From Hysterangium stoloniferum (lineage: Eukaryota; Basidiomycota; Agaricomycetes; Hysterangiales; Hysterangiaceae): DNA of 64,000 nucleotides. The DNA is taken from NCBI GenBank assembly GCA_015178975.1, contig WHVD01000290.1:1-64000 (forward strand), read 5' to 3'. Below, one piece after another: positions 1-11,800 of the stretch; the stretch's first letter is position 1, and each line of letters opens with the position of its first letter. The position numbers and the translations under genes are program-made. The notes beneath the pieces were generated by a model. It saw nothing but the letters and a program-made list of their open reading frames with translations, ran no database searches and was not told where the DNA came from.

Positions 1-611
1 TGGAACTTTAACGATAAGTGTCAAAAAGCTTTCAATCTTTTAAAAAATTCTTTTTCCACAGCTCCTATTCTGTCGCATTGGAAACCGGACTTCCCGCTCA
101 TTGTTGAAACGGACGCCTCCGACTATGCACTTGGAGCCATTCTCTCTATCCAGGACTCCGACGGAGAAGTTCACCCCGTGGCTTTTCTGTCCCGGACTTT
201 TACCGGAGCAGAGCTCAACTACGATGTTCATGATAAAGAACTTCTGGCAATCTTTTCTGCTTTCAAAGCGTGGTGACACTATTTGGAAGGTTCAGGAGCT
301 CCTATTGACGTTGTAACAGATCACAAAAACCTGGAATAACTTTTCTACCACAAAACTCTTGACCCGCCGGCAGGCCCGCTGGTCTGAATATCTCTCCGCC
401 TTCAACATGATTATCCGTTTTCGACCCGGCCGTCTCGGTGGCAAACCCGACGCTTTAACTAGACGATGGGACGTCTATCCTAAAGAGGGGAGCAACGACT
501 ATGCAACGGTAAATCTGCAACAACCTGAAACCTATCTTCACGAATCAACAACTTACCGCATCGGTCCGCGCAACTTTCCTCGTCAATCCCATTGTCCGTG
601 GAATTATCATT

Positions 612-2096
612 ATGGATATCGAAAAGTTATATCAAGATATTCTATCGGCAATTCCGCTAGACCCAGTTACTAAAGCTCATCTGGACAATCCCGTGGACCC
701 CGATCAACCTCGGTGGTCTCTTGATCAACATGGTTTCATTAGACTTGACAATCGTATCTATGTACCGGACTTCGACGGCCTCCGCCTCAGGATCCTTCAA
801 TACAAACATGATCATCCACTCTCAGGACATTTCGGGTACAACAAAACTCTATCATTAATAAGAAGAGAATATACTTGGCCTGGACTCCGTGGATTCGTTA
901 AGCACTATTGTAAATCTTGCACTACTTGTCCCCGCTCGAAATCTCAGCGACACAAGCCATACGGCCTTTTGAAACAGCTCCCGGTACCGGAACACCCGTG
1001 GAATTCTATATCTATGGATTTCATTGAACACCTACCGGATTCCGAAGGCTTTTCCGCTATCCTAGTCGTTGTTGACAGATTCTCAAAACAAGGTATATTC
1101 ATCCCTACTTATGATACAATTACGTCCGTGCAGTTAGCGGAACTTTTCATTATCCACGTATTTTCCAAGCACGGAGTTCCGTCCCACGTGACTTCCGATC
1201 GAGGATCAGAGTTTGTGTCTCACTTCTTTAGATCCCTCGGAAAATCCTTGGACATGACATTACATTTCACGTCCGGACATCACCCGGAAGGTGACGGACA
1301 AACCGAACGCGTCAACCAGACATTGGAACAATACCTCCGCGTATATTGCAACTATCAACAGGACAATTGGAAAACCTTGTTACCACTTGCAGAGTTTGCT
1401 TACAACAATACACCCTCGGCCACTACTGGCGTTTCCCCGTTCTTTGCAAATAAAGGATATAATCCAAATATTACAGTACATCCAGAACGAAATCTCGCCT
1501 CTGTTCGTGCTCAAGAGTTCACCACGGACCTCCACGAGCTCCACGAGGAACTCCGGACTGCAATATTGTCCGCCCAAGAGCAATACCAACATTCAGCGGA
1601 CAAACACCGGATCCCGCCACCAAACTTCAAGATTGGCGACCGTGTTTATGTCAAAGCCCAATTCTTCCGGACTACCCGTCCATCAAAGAAGCTTGCTGAA
1701 AAATATTTAGGTCCCTTTGAAATTATCGCACAAGTAGGTTCAGTTTCTTGGACTCTATGGCTTCCGGATAGCATGCGCGCGGTACACCCGGTATTTCATG
1801 TCTCTATGCTAGAACCTTGTACTGCTAACACTATCCCGGATCGCGTGCAATCTCCGCCTCCTCCTGTCGTCATTGACGGAGAACCCGAGTTTGAAATCTC
1901 TCAGATTTTAGATTCAAAAATTGACAAGCGTCGACGCACTTGTAAACTGCTTTACTTGGTCAAGTGGGCGGGTTACGAGGGCACCGATGAAGAAACCTCA
2001 TGGATTTTGGCCACGGAACTCGGTAATGCCACGGAAATCGTTACTGACTTTCATACAGCTTACCCACTCAAACCTGGGCCATTATCGTCTCTCTGA
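612..2096 (+). CDS. Integrase with chromodomain (part of the Gypsy element)
   Basis: Open frame of 494 residues. The N-terminal HHCC zinc-binding module reads H-P-L-S-G-H, then CKSCTTC (about residues 70-110). The catalytic core follows, with DFIEHLPD, a DRGSEF segment and an [11 protein letters not shown] segment carrying the D,D-35-E triad. The C-terminal 60 residues ([17 protein letters not shown]) are a chromodomain, the mark of chromoviruses; in this family it is thought to direct insertion to modified chromatin. It is normally made as the end of a Pol polyprotein, so the ATG taken here is only the first in the open stretch. Confidence 0.9.
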   Translation: MDIEKLYQDILSAIPLDPVTKAHLDNPVDPDQPRWSLDQHGFIRLDNRIYVPDFDGLRLRILQYKHDHPLSGHFGYNKTLSLIRREYTWPGLRGFVKHYCKSCTTCPRSKSQRHKPYGLLKQLPVPEHPWNSISMDFIEHLPDSEGFSAILVVVDRFSKQGIFIPTYDTITSVQLAELFIIHVFSKHGVPSHVTSDRGSEFVSHFFRSLGKSLDMTLHFTSGHHPEGDGQTERVNQTLEQYLRVYCNYQQDNWKTLLPLAEFAYNNTPSATTGVSPFFANKGYNPNITVHPERNLASVRAQEFTTDLHELHEELRTAILSAQEQYQHSADKHRIPPPNFKIGDRVYVKAQFFRTTRPSKKLAEKYLGPFEIIAQVGSVSWTLWLPDSMRAVHPVFHVSMLEPCTANTIPDRVQSPPPPVVIDGEPEFEISQILDSKIDKRRRTCKLLYLVKWAGYEGTDEETSWILATELGNATEIVTDFHTAYPLKPGPLSSL

Positions 2097-2298
2097 CCGC
2101 ACCCGCGGACCCCGTGTTACGTTTGGACTCATTTTCACTATTCCCTGTCGCCCTATGTCTCTCTTTGTTTTTACAGGTTCTGACATGTCTTGTCAAGTCT
2201 TTAAGGGGACTCTCCGCGGACTTTGGCTTTGACTTTTATTTTTTATGTTTTTCACGCTTTACTTTTATGTTCAATTACTTTTATTTCTATATTACTTT

Positions 2299-3280
2299 TC
2301 AGTCTACATTTATGGGACTATGTTTTTTCCCCTCTGCCTCAGCTACCTCCTCAGGGAGCTCCGCGACCTCCGCAGCAACCCCATCCTCATCCGATCCGGC
2401 ATCCTCGGAACTCCCGACTTGCGGCTCTTCAAAGACATAGCCGCCATACTCCGCCAGGAACTTCCAAAACTCCTCGCGGAGTCCGGACAGCTCCTTTGCC
2501 ACCACAATTTGGACTTTGTTGCTCTTCCAGAGCAACTCGTTTTGGGCCTCGATGCCCTCGGCGATCCGTCCAAGGACCTCGTCCAACCCGGACAACCCGT
2601 CCGTCCCGCTTATGTCTCGCGCCCCGGATCCCGTGGCCTGCTTGTGCACAAGCGAGCACCTCGCCTTGAGGTGCGCGCATTGATAACATCCCGGCCCCCG
2701 GCTGGCCTTTCGATTGCATTCTGTGTTCCGGTCGTTGCAACCGGAACACTGCGGCTCGTTCCGCGTCGGAAGACGGACTGGCGCCGCCTTCCTTGCCTTC
2801 TGTTGAGTTGGTCAGTCTCCGCGGGCATTCCATGGACATGAGGCCTACCTTTTGGGGCTCTCTGGCTCCCCCTCGGACTCGGACTCCACCTCTGTCGCTT
2901 TGCGCTGAAAATCACAAGTCAGTAAAAAATCGACAAGTGAATTTGGGACTTACTTTTCCCGCAACAATGGCGGCCCTCTCCGCGGCCAACCGGGCTTTCT
3001 CCGCAGCCACCCGGGCATTCTCCGCGGCCACTCGCGCAGCCTCCTCCGCCTCACGTTCCCTCTCCTTTGCGGCCTCTTCCTCCGTGGCCAATGCTTCCTG
3101 GTACTCTCTGTCCAGGGCCTCCTCAGCCTCCCTCGCCTCTCTCTCTGCTGCTTCACGAAGCTGGCGCTGCTCTTCTCGCCGCACCAACAATTGGGCCGCC
3201 ATCCACGGCGCCCGATACGGAGTGCCCGTGGAGGGCCCTGCTGTCGGCATTGGCTTGCGTGGTGTTGGTTTTGGTCCCAT
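2299..3280 (-). other. Antisense frames in the Gypsy element: coiled coil plus cysteine cluster
   Basis: Between integrase and the 3' LTR the opposite strand holds protein-like frames. The first (3280 down to 2912) begins MGPKPTPRKPMPTAGPS and runs into about 80 residues of Glu/Arg/Ala-rich heptad-like sequence, a clear coiled coil. Further along (about 2760-2640) is a six-cysteine cluster of spacing C-x2-C-x6-C-x9-C-x2-C-x6-C, like fungal Zn(II)2Cys6 motifs. An acidic stretch rich in Glu and Ala follows (about 2600-2300). The pieces lie in different frames and presumably belong to one spliced antisense gene, but I do not assemble it. I recall similar coiled-coil plus Cys-cluster hypothetical proteins in Agaricomycete annotations. 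Function unknown. Confidence 0.55.
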
Positions 3281-3489
3281 AGTGACGAAGATGGGGGTAA
3301 TAAAGAAGAAGAAATTTCTATTTTTCAATTTTTTATATAGGCTCGTCGCGTTTGAACCTTACCTTCCAGATCACATGACTCTTTGACACATACGTGTAAC
3401 CGACATGACTTTTGACACATGCGCATAGCCGACAAGAACCTTATTTAGGTCTAGAGCCTCTTTGGGACTTCGGCATAAAGGGAGGATAC

Positions 3490-4310
3490 TGTTACGACCG
3501 GACAAATCCCGCCGGACTCCGGGCACTAACTCGTACGCCCCCACGCGCTACAAGCACCAATCGTCTGTTTATAGGATTTCCCGCCCGGACTCCGTTACGT
3601 CAAGACTCGTTACGTTCGACCTCATTAAGACACATATCAGTCACCGGACTTCCCCCGGACCCCGTCTCTGTCTATGTCCGTCTTCGTCCCACGCATCAGT
3701 CACCGGAACCCGCTTAGAATCCCGTCACCGCTCTAATCGAGCCCCGTTCCCGTTTTAGTCAAATGACCTGTCACAATTTAGGACTCCGCTCCCGCTCCGT
3801 TTACCGTTATGGGTTATGCTTTGTCACGATTCGGACTCCGCTCCGTTCCGTCCCGTTCCTAACACCAATTTGGTGTTTACTATTCCCGTTCTATGTTTTG
3901 CTCGTTTCGTCTCATTATTACTGGATTCGGTATGTCATGCATTCCACGGTCTATATAAACTGGCAGATGTTGTACATACAATCCAGTCAGAAAATTAGCT
4001 TAGATTCCCCCCAGTAATCTAATACATTTTCCTCTCTAAAAACCCTACTCTTATCAGACCGCTCGCACTAGTCGGAGCCCATGGGCTCCGGCGCATCTAT
4101 CTCTCTCGACTATCTCGATTCACGACTCTCGATTCACGACCTACGACTCACGACCCACGAACCCCCGCCCGGCCTCCCCGGGATTCCCATCCGCCTGTCT
4201 GAAATTGGACAACACAATCTAGCGAGGGCGCAGCCTATAAGCTGAAGCCAAGTCCTACCGGATATCCCGCGGGTTTCTCCGGAAACCCGGCCTGAGTGTG
4301 TATCCTAACA
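3490..4310 (+). repeat. 3' LTR of the Gypsy element (821 bp)
   Basis: Begins TGTTACGACCGGAC and ends TATCCTAACA, directly after a purine-rich tract (AAAGGGAGGATAC). The same ends bound a solo copy at 32256-33097 on the other strand, which fixes both borders. A run of CCGGACTCCG-type repeats lies in the first third, and a TATA-like TCTATATAAACTGG lies at about 3950. The short frames inside it recur in the solo copy only because the whole LTR recurs. Confidence 0.93.
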
Positions 4311-4560
4311 AGCCCACAGGCTCTGACCCATCTATCACTCAACTTCCGACTCATCACTGCCCAACCTCTCAACCTCCACAGAATTCCCGCAGTCAACCCT
4401 CTGACCTCTCAACCCACCAACTACTCCTGAACTCCCCAGGTTTCCCATCTGCCCATCTGAAATTGGATGACGTGATCTCGTGAGGGTGCAGCCTATAAGC
4501 TGAAGCCAAGTCCTACCAGCTTTGCCATGGGTTTCTCCAGAAACCCTCCGATAAGCTCTG
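4311..4560 (+). repeat. 3' fragment of an older, related Gypsy LTR
   Basis: The 250 bp after the 3' LTR resemble its last 235 bp: both have AGCCCA-GGCTC near the start, then TGAAATTGGA, then GCAGCCTATAAGCTGAAGCC and GGGTTTCTCC-GAAACC. The matches are interrupted by many differences, so this is an older LTR of the same or a sister family into or next to which the younger element landed. It is cut on the right by a Copia LTR remnant. Confidence 0.7.
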
Positions 4561-6705
4561 CATGCAACTTAACAATAATGAACTGAGGTCTAGTATAATA
4601 GAGAAGGTAGTTTATATATGTGAAGGGGATAATATGGATGGCATAAGGGGATTGTAGTCCCATTGTGTAACTAAAAATAGCTGCACCACTTGATCATGTT
4701 GTCTTGGAGTTTAGTGTTGTCCACAATGCCCAAATTCCAACACTCCTCCTCAGCATGTACAACATTAATCTCGCTCCTCCTCACATGTGGGAGGGTCCAC
4801 CTAGCATAGCCCCAAGAATTTGCAAAGGTGTATAAATTTTGATGGTTCAAGGGGTTTGGTAAAAAATGTCAGCAAGGTTATTCTTTGTGTTGATGTACTG
4901 TATTTAAGAGTAAAATCTCCTGCATGAACACATTCATGGAGGAGTACTTAATAGTGACATGTTTGACACTTGAGTGGAGTAAGGGGTCCTCAGATAAATT
5001 TATGGTGGCATTAATTATCACAAAAAATGGTTATTGAAGTTATACAAGGGAAACAAATGCCTGTGAGTAAGACATGGAGCCAGGTGCCCTCCTTGACAGC
5101 CTCAAAGGTGGCTACATATTCAGCCTTGCAAGATGAAGCCACAACAGTTTTCTGCTTTTTGGCACCCCATGGGATAATGCCAGATCCTAAAGTAAAAGCA
5201 AAACCACAAATACTGTGGTGGGTATCAAGGCAATTAGCCTAATTGGAATCAGTATAACCAGTGAGATTGAGACTGTAAGGGCTACCTCTTGCCAGGGCCT
5301 ATGACACTCTCACTAGGCTAGCAGAGGGATATCCAAAGTATGTACATATATGTATTAGACAGCTAATAGATACAGGATAGAAAGTACTCACCTAGCAGAG
5401 GGATATCCAAAGAGAAAATGATAAGGGGGCACCTCTGCTAGGTGCTCTGAAACATGGGGGTGTCTAAAAATAGAATGACAGCTCACCCAAGTAGGCAGCA
5501 ACTATATACTCTACCTTAGAATATTCCTAGGGGTGGAATAGTCATCTGAAAAATATGAGAAAATTATAGAAGGTAATATCAAATAATCTCTATGGGTTAA
5601 CAAGTATAGGCATGACAGAAATTAAGAGACAAGAAATAGAATGTCCCCTTACAGAGACCACTAAAGTAACCTAGGTACAACTTGAGGTTCCTAGTTTCTT
5701 TTAAATAATGAATGACCTGAATTGCTGCAGCCCAGTGTAGAGTTGAGTAGCTATCAAGAAATTGTGACAGTTGTTGAACAGCATGAGAGATGTCAGGATG
5801 AGTAGAAATAGCCAGATTGCACTCAACCAAAGAATGATAGGGTAACTTAAGCAGGTCAGTAAGTTTGATTTTGGATAATGACGTGTGATCAAAACAATGG
5901 AGTTTGAGACTGTGATCCAAGGGAGTAGAGACAGTGGATGCCATAGTTTACCCAAATTGACATATAATTTTATCAATGAGTGCGGTCTGAGAAAGAGAAA
6001 GAGATTTATTAGGCTGATCCCATTCAACAGCAATTCCCACAATGAAATGGGCAGTACCAAGGTTGGAAATAGTCCACACACTATGCATCTCCTGCTTGAA
6101 GACTTCATTTTCCATAGTCATGCTAGCAATGGAAAGGAAATCATTGACATGTATGGCAGCAATAATGGTGCCAGTGGCACTGCATCCGTAGTAAATGCAA
6201 GAGTCCAATGTTAGTCTGGTAAAACCCCAAGCCAACATCTGTTCATTCATCATTTTATTCCAGATTTGACCACTCTGTTTCATCCTATATAGACCTCAGA
6301 GTAACATCCAAACATAATCCTCCTTACCAGATTCTATAAATCCCTCAGGCTGTTCCATCAACTGTATTTTGTCCTCAGGGAGCAATCCATAAAGGAAAGC
6401 CATTTTAATATTGATTTGTTGCACATCCCAACCAAGAGTGGCAGCAATATGGAGCAAAACACACCAAAATTCCATTTGTGCAGTAGGAGAGGTTGTTTTA
6501 TGATAATCCATGCCATAAACTTGTCTGAAACCTTTGAAAACTAGTTGTACCTTCCACTGGACTGCCTTACCAGATTCATCTATTTTTATTCAGAAGACAG
6601 GCCACCCCTTGTGTATTTGACATCCCTGAGGGACTTCAGCATGAGGACAAGTTTGTAGACCTCCATAGCCTTGAGGGAGTTCAGCTCATCTTGGAATCCA
6701 GCTGG
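4560..6705 (-). mobile_element. Decayed Ty1/Copia relic (3' half of pol plus LTR remnant)
   Basis: Minus-strand frames match the young Copia element at 57303-62685 in the same order: reverse transcriptase (6511-5948; AFLYGLLPED, MKQSGQIWNK, AIHVNDFLS), then the connection and RNase H region (5944 down to about 4860). On the left, 4560-4742 is an LTR remnant ending in CCAACA next to the same purine-rich border seen in the young copy. The relic is old and broken, with many breaks, and has lost most CpG sites. It is interrupted by a solo LTR (5274-5653) and ends near 6705, where the spacer of the MFS array begins. Confidence 0.85.
5274..5653. repeat. Solo LTR (380 bp), TGTAAGGG...CCCCTTACA, TSD GAGAC
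   Basis: The ends are TGTAAGGG and CCCTTACA, and GAGAC is exactly repeated at 5269-5273 and 5654-5658. Aligning the flanks with the young Copia element shows that this segment is absent there, so it is a clean insertion. It contains a direct repeat of CTAGCAGAGGGATATCCAAA (about 5313 and 5393) and its partial reverse complement. It is one of three solo LTRs here with TGTAA...TTACA ends (others at 18756 and 37342). Confidence 0.85.
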
Positions 6706-7764
6706 CATGGATTAGACTGCAGTTGAGGATGGGTTATAAGGCATAGATGTCTTGTTGGAATACCATTTGAAGATTTCTTTGTATACAGAGTAAAGAGGAA
6801 ATATTCTTGTGTACACGCTTCATTCCCTCAAACATCTAAGACAAAAACGATCGGGAAGGTGTGTCGCCCTTCCTCGAAAACATTTCAAATATCCCGTAAA
6901 ACAAGGGTCCGATTGACTTGACGAATTATTCATTGATGCAATGGGGGCCCTCCCCCGAGAAAGTGTGGAGATTGTTAACTTTAGTCAGTGTGGATAATTT
7001 GCGAGAGTGTGGCCCCACCCTGAGTAGCACTTGGCAAATTATGTGAGCCTACGAATAAGCATAGGAAGGTTAATCTTTAACATCTTACCTGATATTGGCC
7101 TGCATTGCGCATCTGACATATTCATATTAATGACGTGAAGTCCTAAATGCGACCGTCGATTCATAAGATCAAGAAGCAGGACTATGTTGCAAAAATAAAA
7201 CAAAACATCCTTATAATGCATTACAAACCATTCAGGTGAGGGTGGCCTTTATTACAGGGTAACCGAATTCATGGCTCCTATATTCAATGGTCATATGGTG
7301 GCCAGCTGGTCAGGGTGTGAATGCAAGGTAAAGGGGAAGGGACTCATCAGTCAAACTAAGCCCATGTCAGTAGTCGTATAATTGGTCAAGGTTTCTGGAA
7401 ATATTATTTGATTTTATGATGATATATATCACTCGCTAATGATTGACGTTTTGAGTGGATAACATATTTATGGAGCGCCACACACCCGGTATCTCGGTAA
7501 AGACCTAATCATTGCGTACGAAAAGACTTTCCCTCGCTGCGGTCGGGCTCCATTTGCGGAGAATTAGAGTGTGATGGCCGGGCGGGTCCACCCGGATGCT
7601 TCTGACCATTTATAGAAGTCAACTGACAGCTCCCCCTCTTGATTGATAGGGGCTGTTGTTGACGATCGACCCATTCTGGAAGATTTAACTCTGAGAACGC
7701 CGTACCACCTGTTTAGGTCTACCACTCCTTTAGTTGTCTTGCAACTTGAGTCCACCAAAGCTAC
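6706..7764. repeat. Spacer upstream of MFS copy A (array block U)
   Basis: This 1-kb stretch holds no gene I recognise. Its first part (GTTATAAGGCATAG, CTTCATTCCCTCA, then GGAGATTGTTA) recurs upstream of other MFS copies near 9.9, 16.4, 34.4, 38.0 and 47.6 kb, so it is the repeated 5' flank of the duplicated unit. The last 200 bp before 7765 should contain the promoter and 5' UTR of copy A. Confidence 0.6.
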
Positions 7765-9886
7765 ATGTCGGAAAGAACTCCCCTTCTTAATGAACTACGA
7801 AACCCTACCCAATCACAAGCTCACGATGTCTATGACCGTTTCACGCGTCCTCAAAAGCGTTTGATTACCTTTTTGGTCGCCATGCTTGGCCTACTTCACT
7901 GTAAGTGGCCAAGTTATATTCAAATTCATGGATCCTTTGAAGCTGATCATGCTATTCTGATTGTCCATTTGACTCATACCTTTCCCGTTGTTTTTTTTTG
8001 GAAACCCAATAGACTTCATAACGGGATGTTTTATGCCCTGCGTACCATACATTGCTAAAGACCTAAACACTACTGGCGTCGTTGTCAAGTGGGTGATCCC
8101 CTATATTTTTTTCAATTTGTTGGCATAGATCGACATGCTGACAGCTATACCATCGGGATCTACAAAGTCATATTAGCTTCAGGGACCTTGATCGTGGCTC
8201 CATACGCTAGATCTTGTTCGTTTTCACCATTCCACCTCTGTCTTCTGAGGAGAGACTCACATCATGCTTCATAGACGGTCGCCGGCCTGTATATTTAGTT
8301 TCCCTGCCACTTACTTTTATTGGTGCACTCATTTGTGCGGGTGCAAGAAATGTATCTGAGTTAGTCGTTGGCCGTGGCCTTCAAGCCTTTGGGGCAGCAT
8401 GGTCTGTTGGGATTATCTTCTTGCATAGTGCCTCATTCAACTGCGGGATACAATCAGTATCTTACCAGTTGGTGCCACTGTTATATCGGATATTTACCAA
8501 CTAGAGGAACGAGGAACAGCTATGGGTGTTTTCTTTGGGGTATGTAAATATATCATCCAACATGTGTGGTTGACAACTTCGTCCAACACAGACGAGTCTC
8601 TTTGCACCGCTCGTTGCTCCAGTGCTTGGGGGTTGGCTAGCGACATATGCATCTTGGCGGGTGATGCACCTCTGCCTAGCTACAATGGGATTGATCTGTT
8701 TTGCAATGATTATACTGTTTCTTCCAGAAACTCGCCATCCCGGTCCCTCGGGCCAAAGCAACGGTACACGCTGGAGATTTATATGGTTGAATCCGTTTCG
8801 AATACTACTCATGTTGAAGAATCCCATTCTTGTCTTTGTGGTATATAAACTGGCTTAGATGCTAACTCAGTGGCTAAATTTCAGTTATTAATAGTCTCTA
8901 TTCTTATCACCTACACTGATGGCCTATTTCGGTGAGCAGACTCTCCAGAATAAATCCCACGCAAACGATAGTTTTCTTCAGTGGCTATGGCTCCTTTGTC
9001 TTACACTCTTGTAAGGATGTATTCAACACTATTGTGCCACATCCTTTAATATCGTTTGCGTTTATAGGGCCCACGGTACGGAATGAATAGTCCTGCTTTG
9101 ATTGGATTATGTTTCCTGCCTTCTGGGTTCGGTGCAATAGGTAAATTCCAAATCAAAGTCACGAAGAAACTGATAACTCATAAATTGCTATTACTGTAGC
9201 TGGGTCTCTAGTTGGTGGCCGCTTGGCTGATATTGCAATTATCAGAGGGCGGAGACGCCGTCAAGGCAAATGGTTTCCTGAGGATCGTCTTCTAGCAGCG
9301 ATCCCGGGTCTGTTATTCCTCATTCCATGCGCCTTGATAACTCTTGGGTTATCCATTACCTTTGTACCTGGCAGAATTGGCTTAATAATCAGCCTTGTTT
9401 GTCTATTTTTCAACGGGATGGGAGTGCGTAAATCGGGTTATTAATCAACTAAATATTGACTTTGACGGGGCTTGCACCCATTGAGATTGACTCGATTATA
9501 GGCTCATGTTCAACATACCTTCTTGATCTTTTCGATACACGAGGTGCAGAAGCTGTGGGAGTCTCCATGTGAGTCTTTCGTTGTTGATAGTCTTTTTAGC
9601 CTCTGGCTGAATGTATGAATATTAGGGCGGTGAAAAATGTCTTCGGTGCCATTGCCTCTAGTGCGGTGCTCCCAATGATTAATCAATTTGGCATTATCGC
9701 TACAAATACAATTATGGCCGGCTTGGCTTGGTTGGCATGCATGTACGTATATTGCACCATCGTCAAGTGATAAGGACACTTACTGTTCTACTTGTGTGAA
9801 GACTACTCTACGTTACGATTAAGAACGGTGATAAACTCCGGGCTTCCGCTGGGATGGATTATAGTGGGATTCAAGCCGTGTTATGA
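7765..9886 (+). CDS. MFS transporter, DHA1/TPO-like (copy A, intact)
   Basis: Likely a 12-helix plasma-membrane or vacuolar proton antiporter of the fungal drug/polyamine family; the substrate cannot be read. I place 13 exons: 7765-7900, 8013-8088, 8145-8215, 8275-8401, 8458-8539, 8592-8840, 8895-8931, 8982-9010, 9068-9140, 9200-9427, 9502-9568, 9626-9742 and 9802-9886, all GT-AG with phases that agree, giving 458 residues. Family marks are DRFTRPQKRLITF before helix 1, YGRRPVYL (motif A) after helix 2, LEERGTAMGVFFG at helix 4-5, and PEDRLLAAIPGLL and LFFNGMGV in the second half. The ATG is the one shared by all copies. Compared with copies C and G, about 15 residues of the central loop after the PETRHPG segment are missing without a frame change. 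Sequence is clearly apart from the D/F/G/I group, so this is an old paralogue. Confidence 0.8.
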
Positions 9887-10590
9887 AGCGTATATGACTG
9901 GCTGGATATGAATTCACTTTGGGGGTAAGTTAGCAATGAATGAGGCATTTCACTGAGATTTCTTTGTATACATACTAGAGGCGACATCTCATACTGACAT
10001 ATTTCCTCAAAGATTTAAAACTGAAAAGATTGCGAAGATGAGCTGGTCTTCCTGCAACGTATCACGATTTTGAGTCTGAACATTTCAAACATCCAGTATA
10101 TCAGGGTGGCGATTGATTTTCTGCTTGTGACAATGATTATTGATGCGTTCGTGTTCTTCGGGGCTACAGGTGTAATTTGTGAACGCAAAATAATGCAAGG
10201 GGGTTCTTATATCGAGCTACGAGAAAGTGTGGAGGCAAATTTCAGTCAAACCGGATACTTCAAGAAAGCCTGCAGGGTAGGAGCACTCAACAAATGTTAT
10301 TGGGGTTGAACTAGTACAGGATGATTAATTAAACCAGATATAGCATCTCTCACGTTATTGGCACCCTGTATTGCACTTTCAACATATATTTTGAAGTATT
10401 AATGAAGTCAGGGATGCAACAGGCAATTCATTGAACTTGAAGATCAAGAGAGGAGGTAATAGCAACTCAGTGCTATGAATATACATGATAAGTAATGCAA
10501 ACAGGAAGATAATCTGAGCGAGAGGTTTTTCTATACTACACTACAAGTATATAATAAAGCATTCAGAAGGAGATTCAAACCGAAACAAAG
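9887..10590. other. Spacer between MFS copies A and B
   Basis: About 9900-10310 is another worn copy of the array's 5' flank block U (the GATTTCTTTGTATACA-type segment, then GAACATTTCAAACATCCAG). From about 10320 to 10590 is AT-rich sequence absent from the other copies, which replaces exons 1-3 of copy B. I see no gene here. Confidence 0.5.
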
Positions 10591-11800
10591 TCAAACTTAC
10601 ATGACGCTTCATAGACGGTCGTCGGCCCCTATATTTAGTTTCCCTGCCAACTATTTTCATTGGTGGACTCATTTGTGCCGGCGCAAGAAATGTCTCTGAG
10701 CTGGTCGTTGGATTTTCAAGGGTTTGGAGTGGAATGGTCTGTTGGATCTGTCTTCTTGCATGAGAAGCTCTCATTCAGTTGCGGATACGATCAGCATCTT
10801 GCCCACTGTTATCTCCGATATTTACAAACTGGAAGAACGAGGAACAGCTATGGGTGTTAAGGGTATGCAAATATCTTTAAAGTGCGGCTGACTTGTACCT
10901 CCAACGCCGGGCGACTCTCTTCGGACCTCTAATTGCTCCATTGCTTGGGGGGTGGCTCGCGACACATGCATCTTGGCGCGTGGTACAACTCGGGCATAGT
11001 GACAATGGAATTCATTGGTTTTGTAATGGCTGTTCTATTTCTTCCTAAAACGAGCCATCCAGGTACGAAAGGGATCGAAAAGTTTCGCATGGCCGAGAAC
11101 CTGCGGGAGTCTCCCTATTCAAAGCAACAGAACAGGATGTAGATTTATATCGTTGAATCCGCTACGGATACTCTTTTTGTTGATAAATCCCATTCTCGTT
11201 ATTGTGGTAATACACGCCTGCTTAAATGCTCATCCTGCAGTCAAAATCACACGTTCATAATTTCTATCTGAATCGTGGCATATTACAGTAAATAAACTCT
11301 AAATCAATAAACCCCGAGGATCGTCTTCTAGCAGCGATTCCAAGCCGGCTATTCTTCATTCTATGAGCTTTCATAACTCTTGGATTATCCATTGTTTTAT
11401 ACCTGGGAGAATTGGCTTATCATTCAGCCTTGTTTGTCTATTTGCAACGCGATGGGAGTGCGTAAATCGTATTATTGCTCAACTAAATATTGACTAATAT
11501 TAACTTATGTGGCTTCCACCCATTGAGGTTGATGTGACTATAGGCCCATGTTCGACATACCTTCTCGATCTTTTCCAGATGCGGAGTGCAGAAGCCGTGG
11601 CAGTCTCCATGTATTCATTTTGTTGATGGATGGTCTTTTGCTTCTGAGCGTATGGATCTCAGGGGAGTGAGAAGTGTGGTCATTGCCATTGCTTCTAGTG
11701 CGGTGCTGCCAATGATTAATCAATTTGGCATTATCGCTACAAACACTATTTTCGCCGGCTTTGCTTGGCTGGCATGCACGTACGTATATTGCATCATACT
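10591..11800 (+). pseudogene. MFS transporter fragment (copy B)
   Basis: Matches to the transporter start at exon 4 (the ACGGTCGTCGGCCCC segment after a CATAG acceptor) and continue through exon 5 (ATCTTGGCGCGTGG, ACGAGCCATCCAGG). Exons 6-8 and the first part of exon 9 are missing. Remains of exons 9-11 follow (GAGGATCGTCTTCTAGCAGC, CCCATGTTCGACATACC, ATTAATCAATTTGGCATTAT). Exons 1-3 and 12 are absent, short deletions break exon 4, and exon 9 has an in-frame stop, so this is a dead copy. Right after it, 11850-11980 carries short repeats of TAGACTCCCTAG and CTAGCTGAGTCTAG type. Confidence 0.85.

Larger units (their letters stand above)
1..4310 (+). mobile_element. Ty3/Gypsy chromovirus-type LTR retrotransposon, 3' part
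   Basis: The element enters from the left edge of the window. Parts in order are the RNase H end of pol (1 to about 480), integrase with a C-terminal chromodomain (612-2096), a 1.4-kb stretch with antisense reading frames, a polypurine tract just before 3490, and the 3' LTR (3490-4310). The 5' LTR, gag, protease and most of reverse transcriptase lie outside the window. RNase H is recognised from the ETDASDYALGA motif. The copy is broken, with a few breaks in the visible RNase H part, while integrase is open. A solo LTR of the same family lies at 32256-33097 and differs moderately, so the family is not brand new. Family assignment is firm; age cannot be judged without the other LTR. Confidence 0.9.

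Noticed and set aside
3763-4017. 84-codon frame inside the Gypsy LTR, repeated at 32824-32570
   Set aside because: It recurs only because the entire LTR recurs; no protein family and no codon-level conservation visible.
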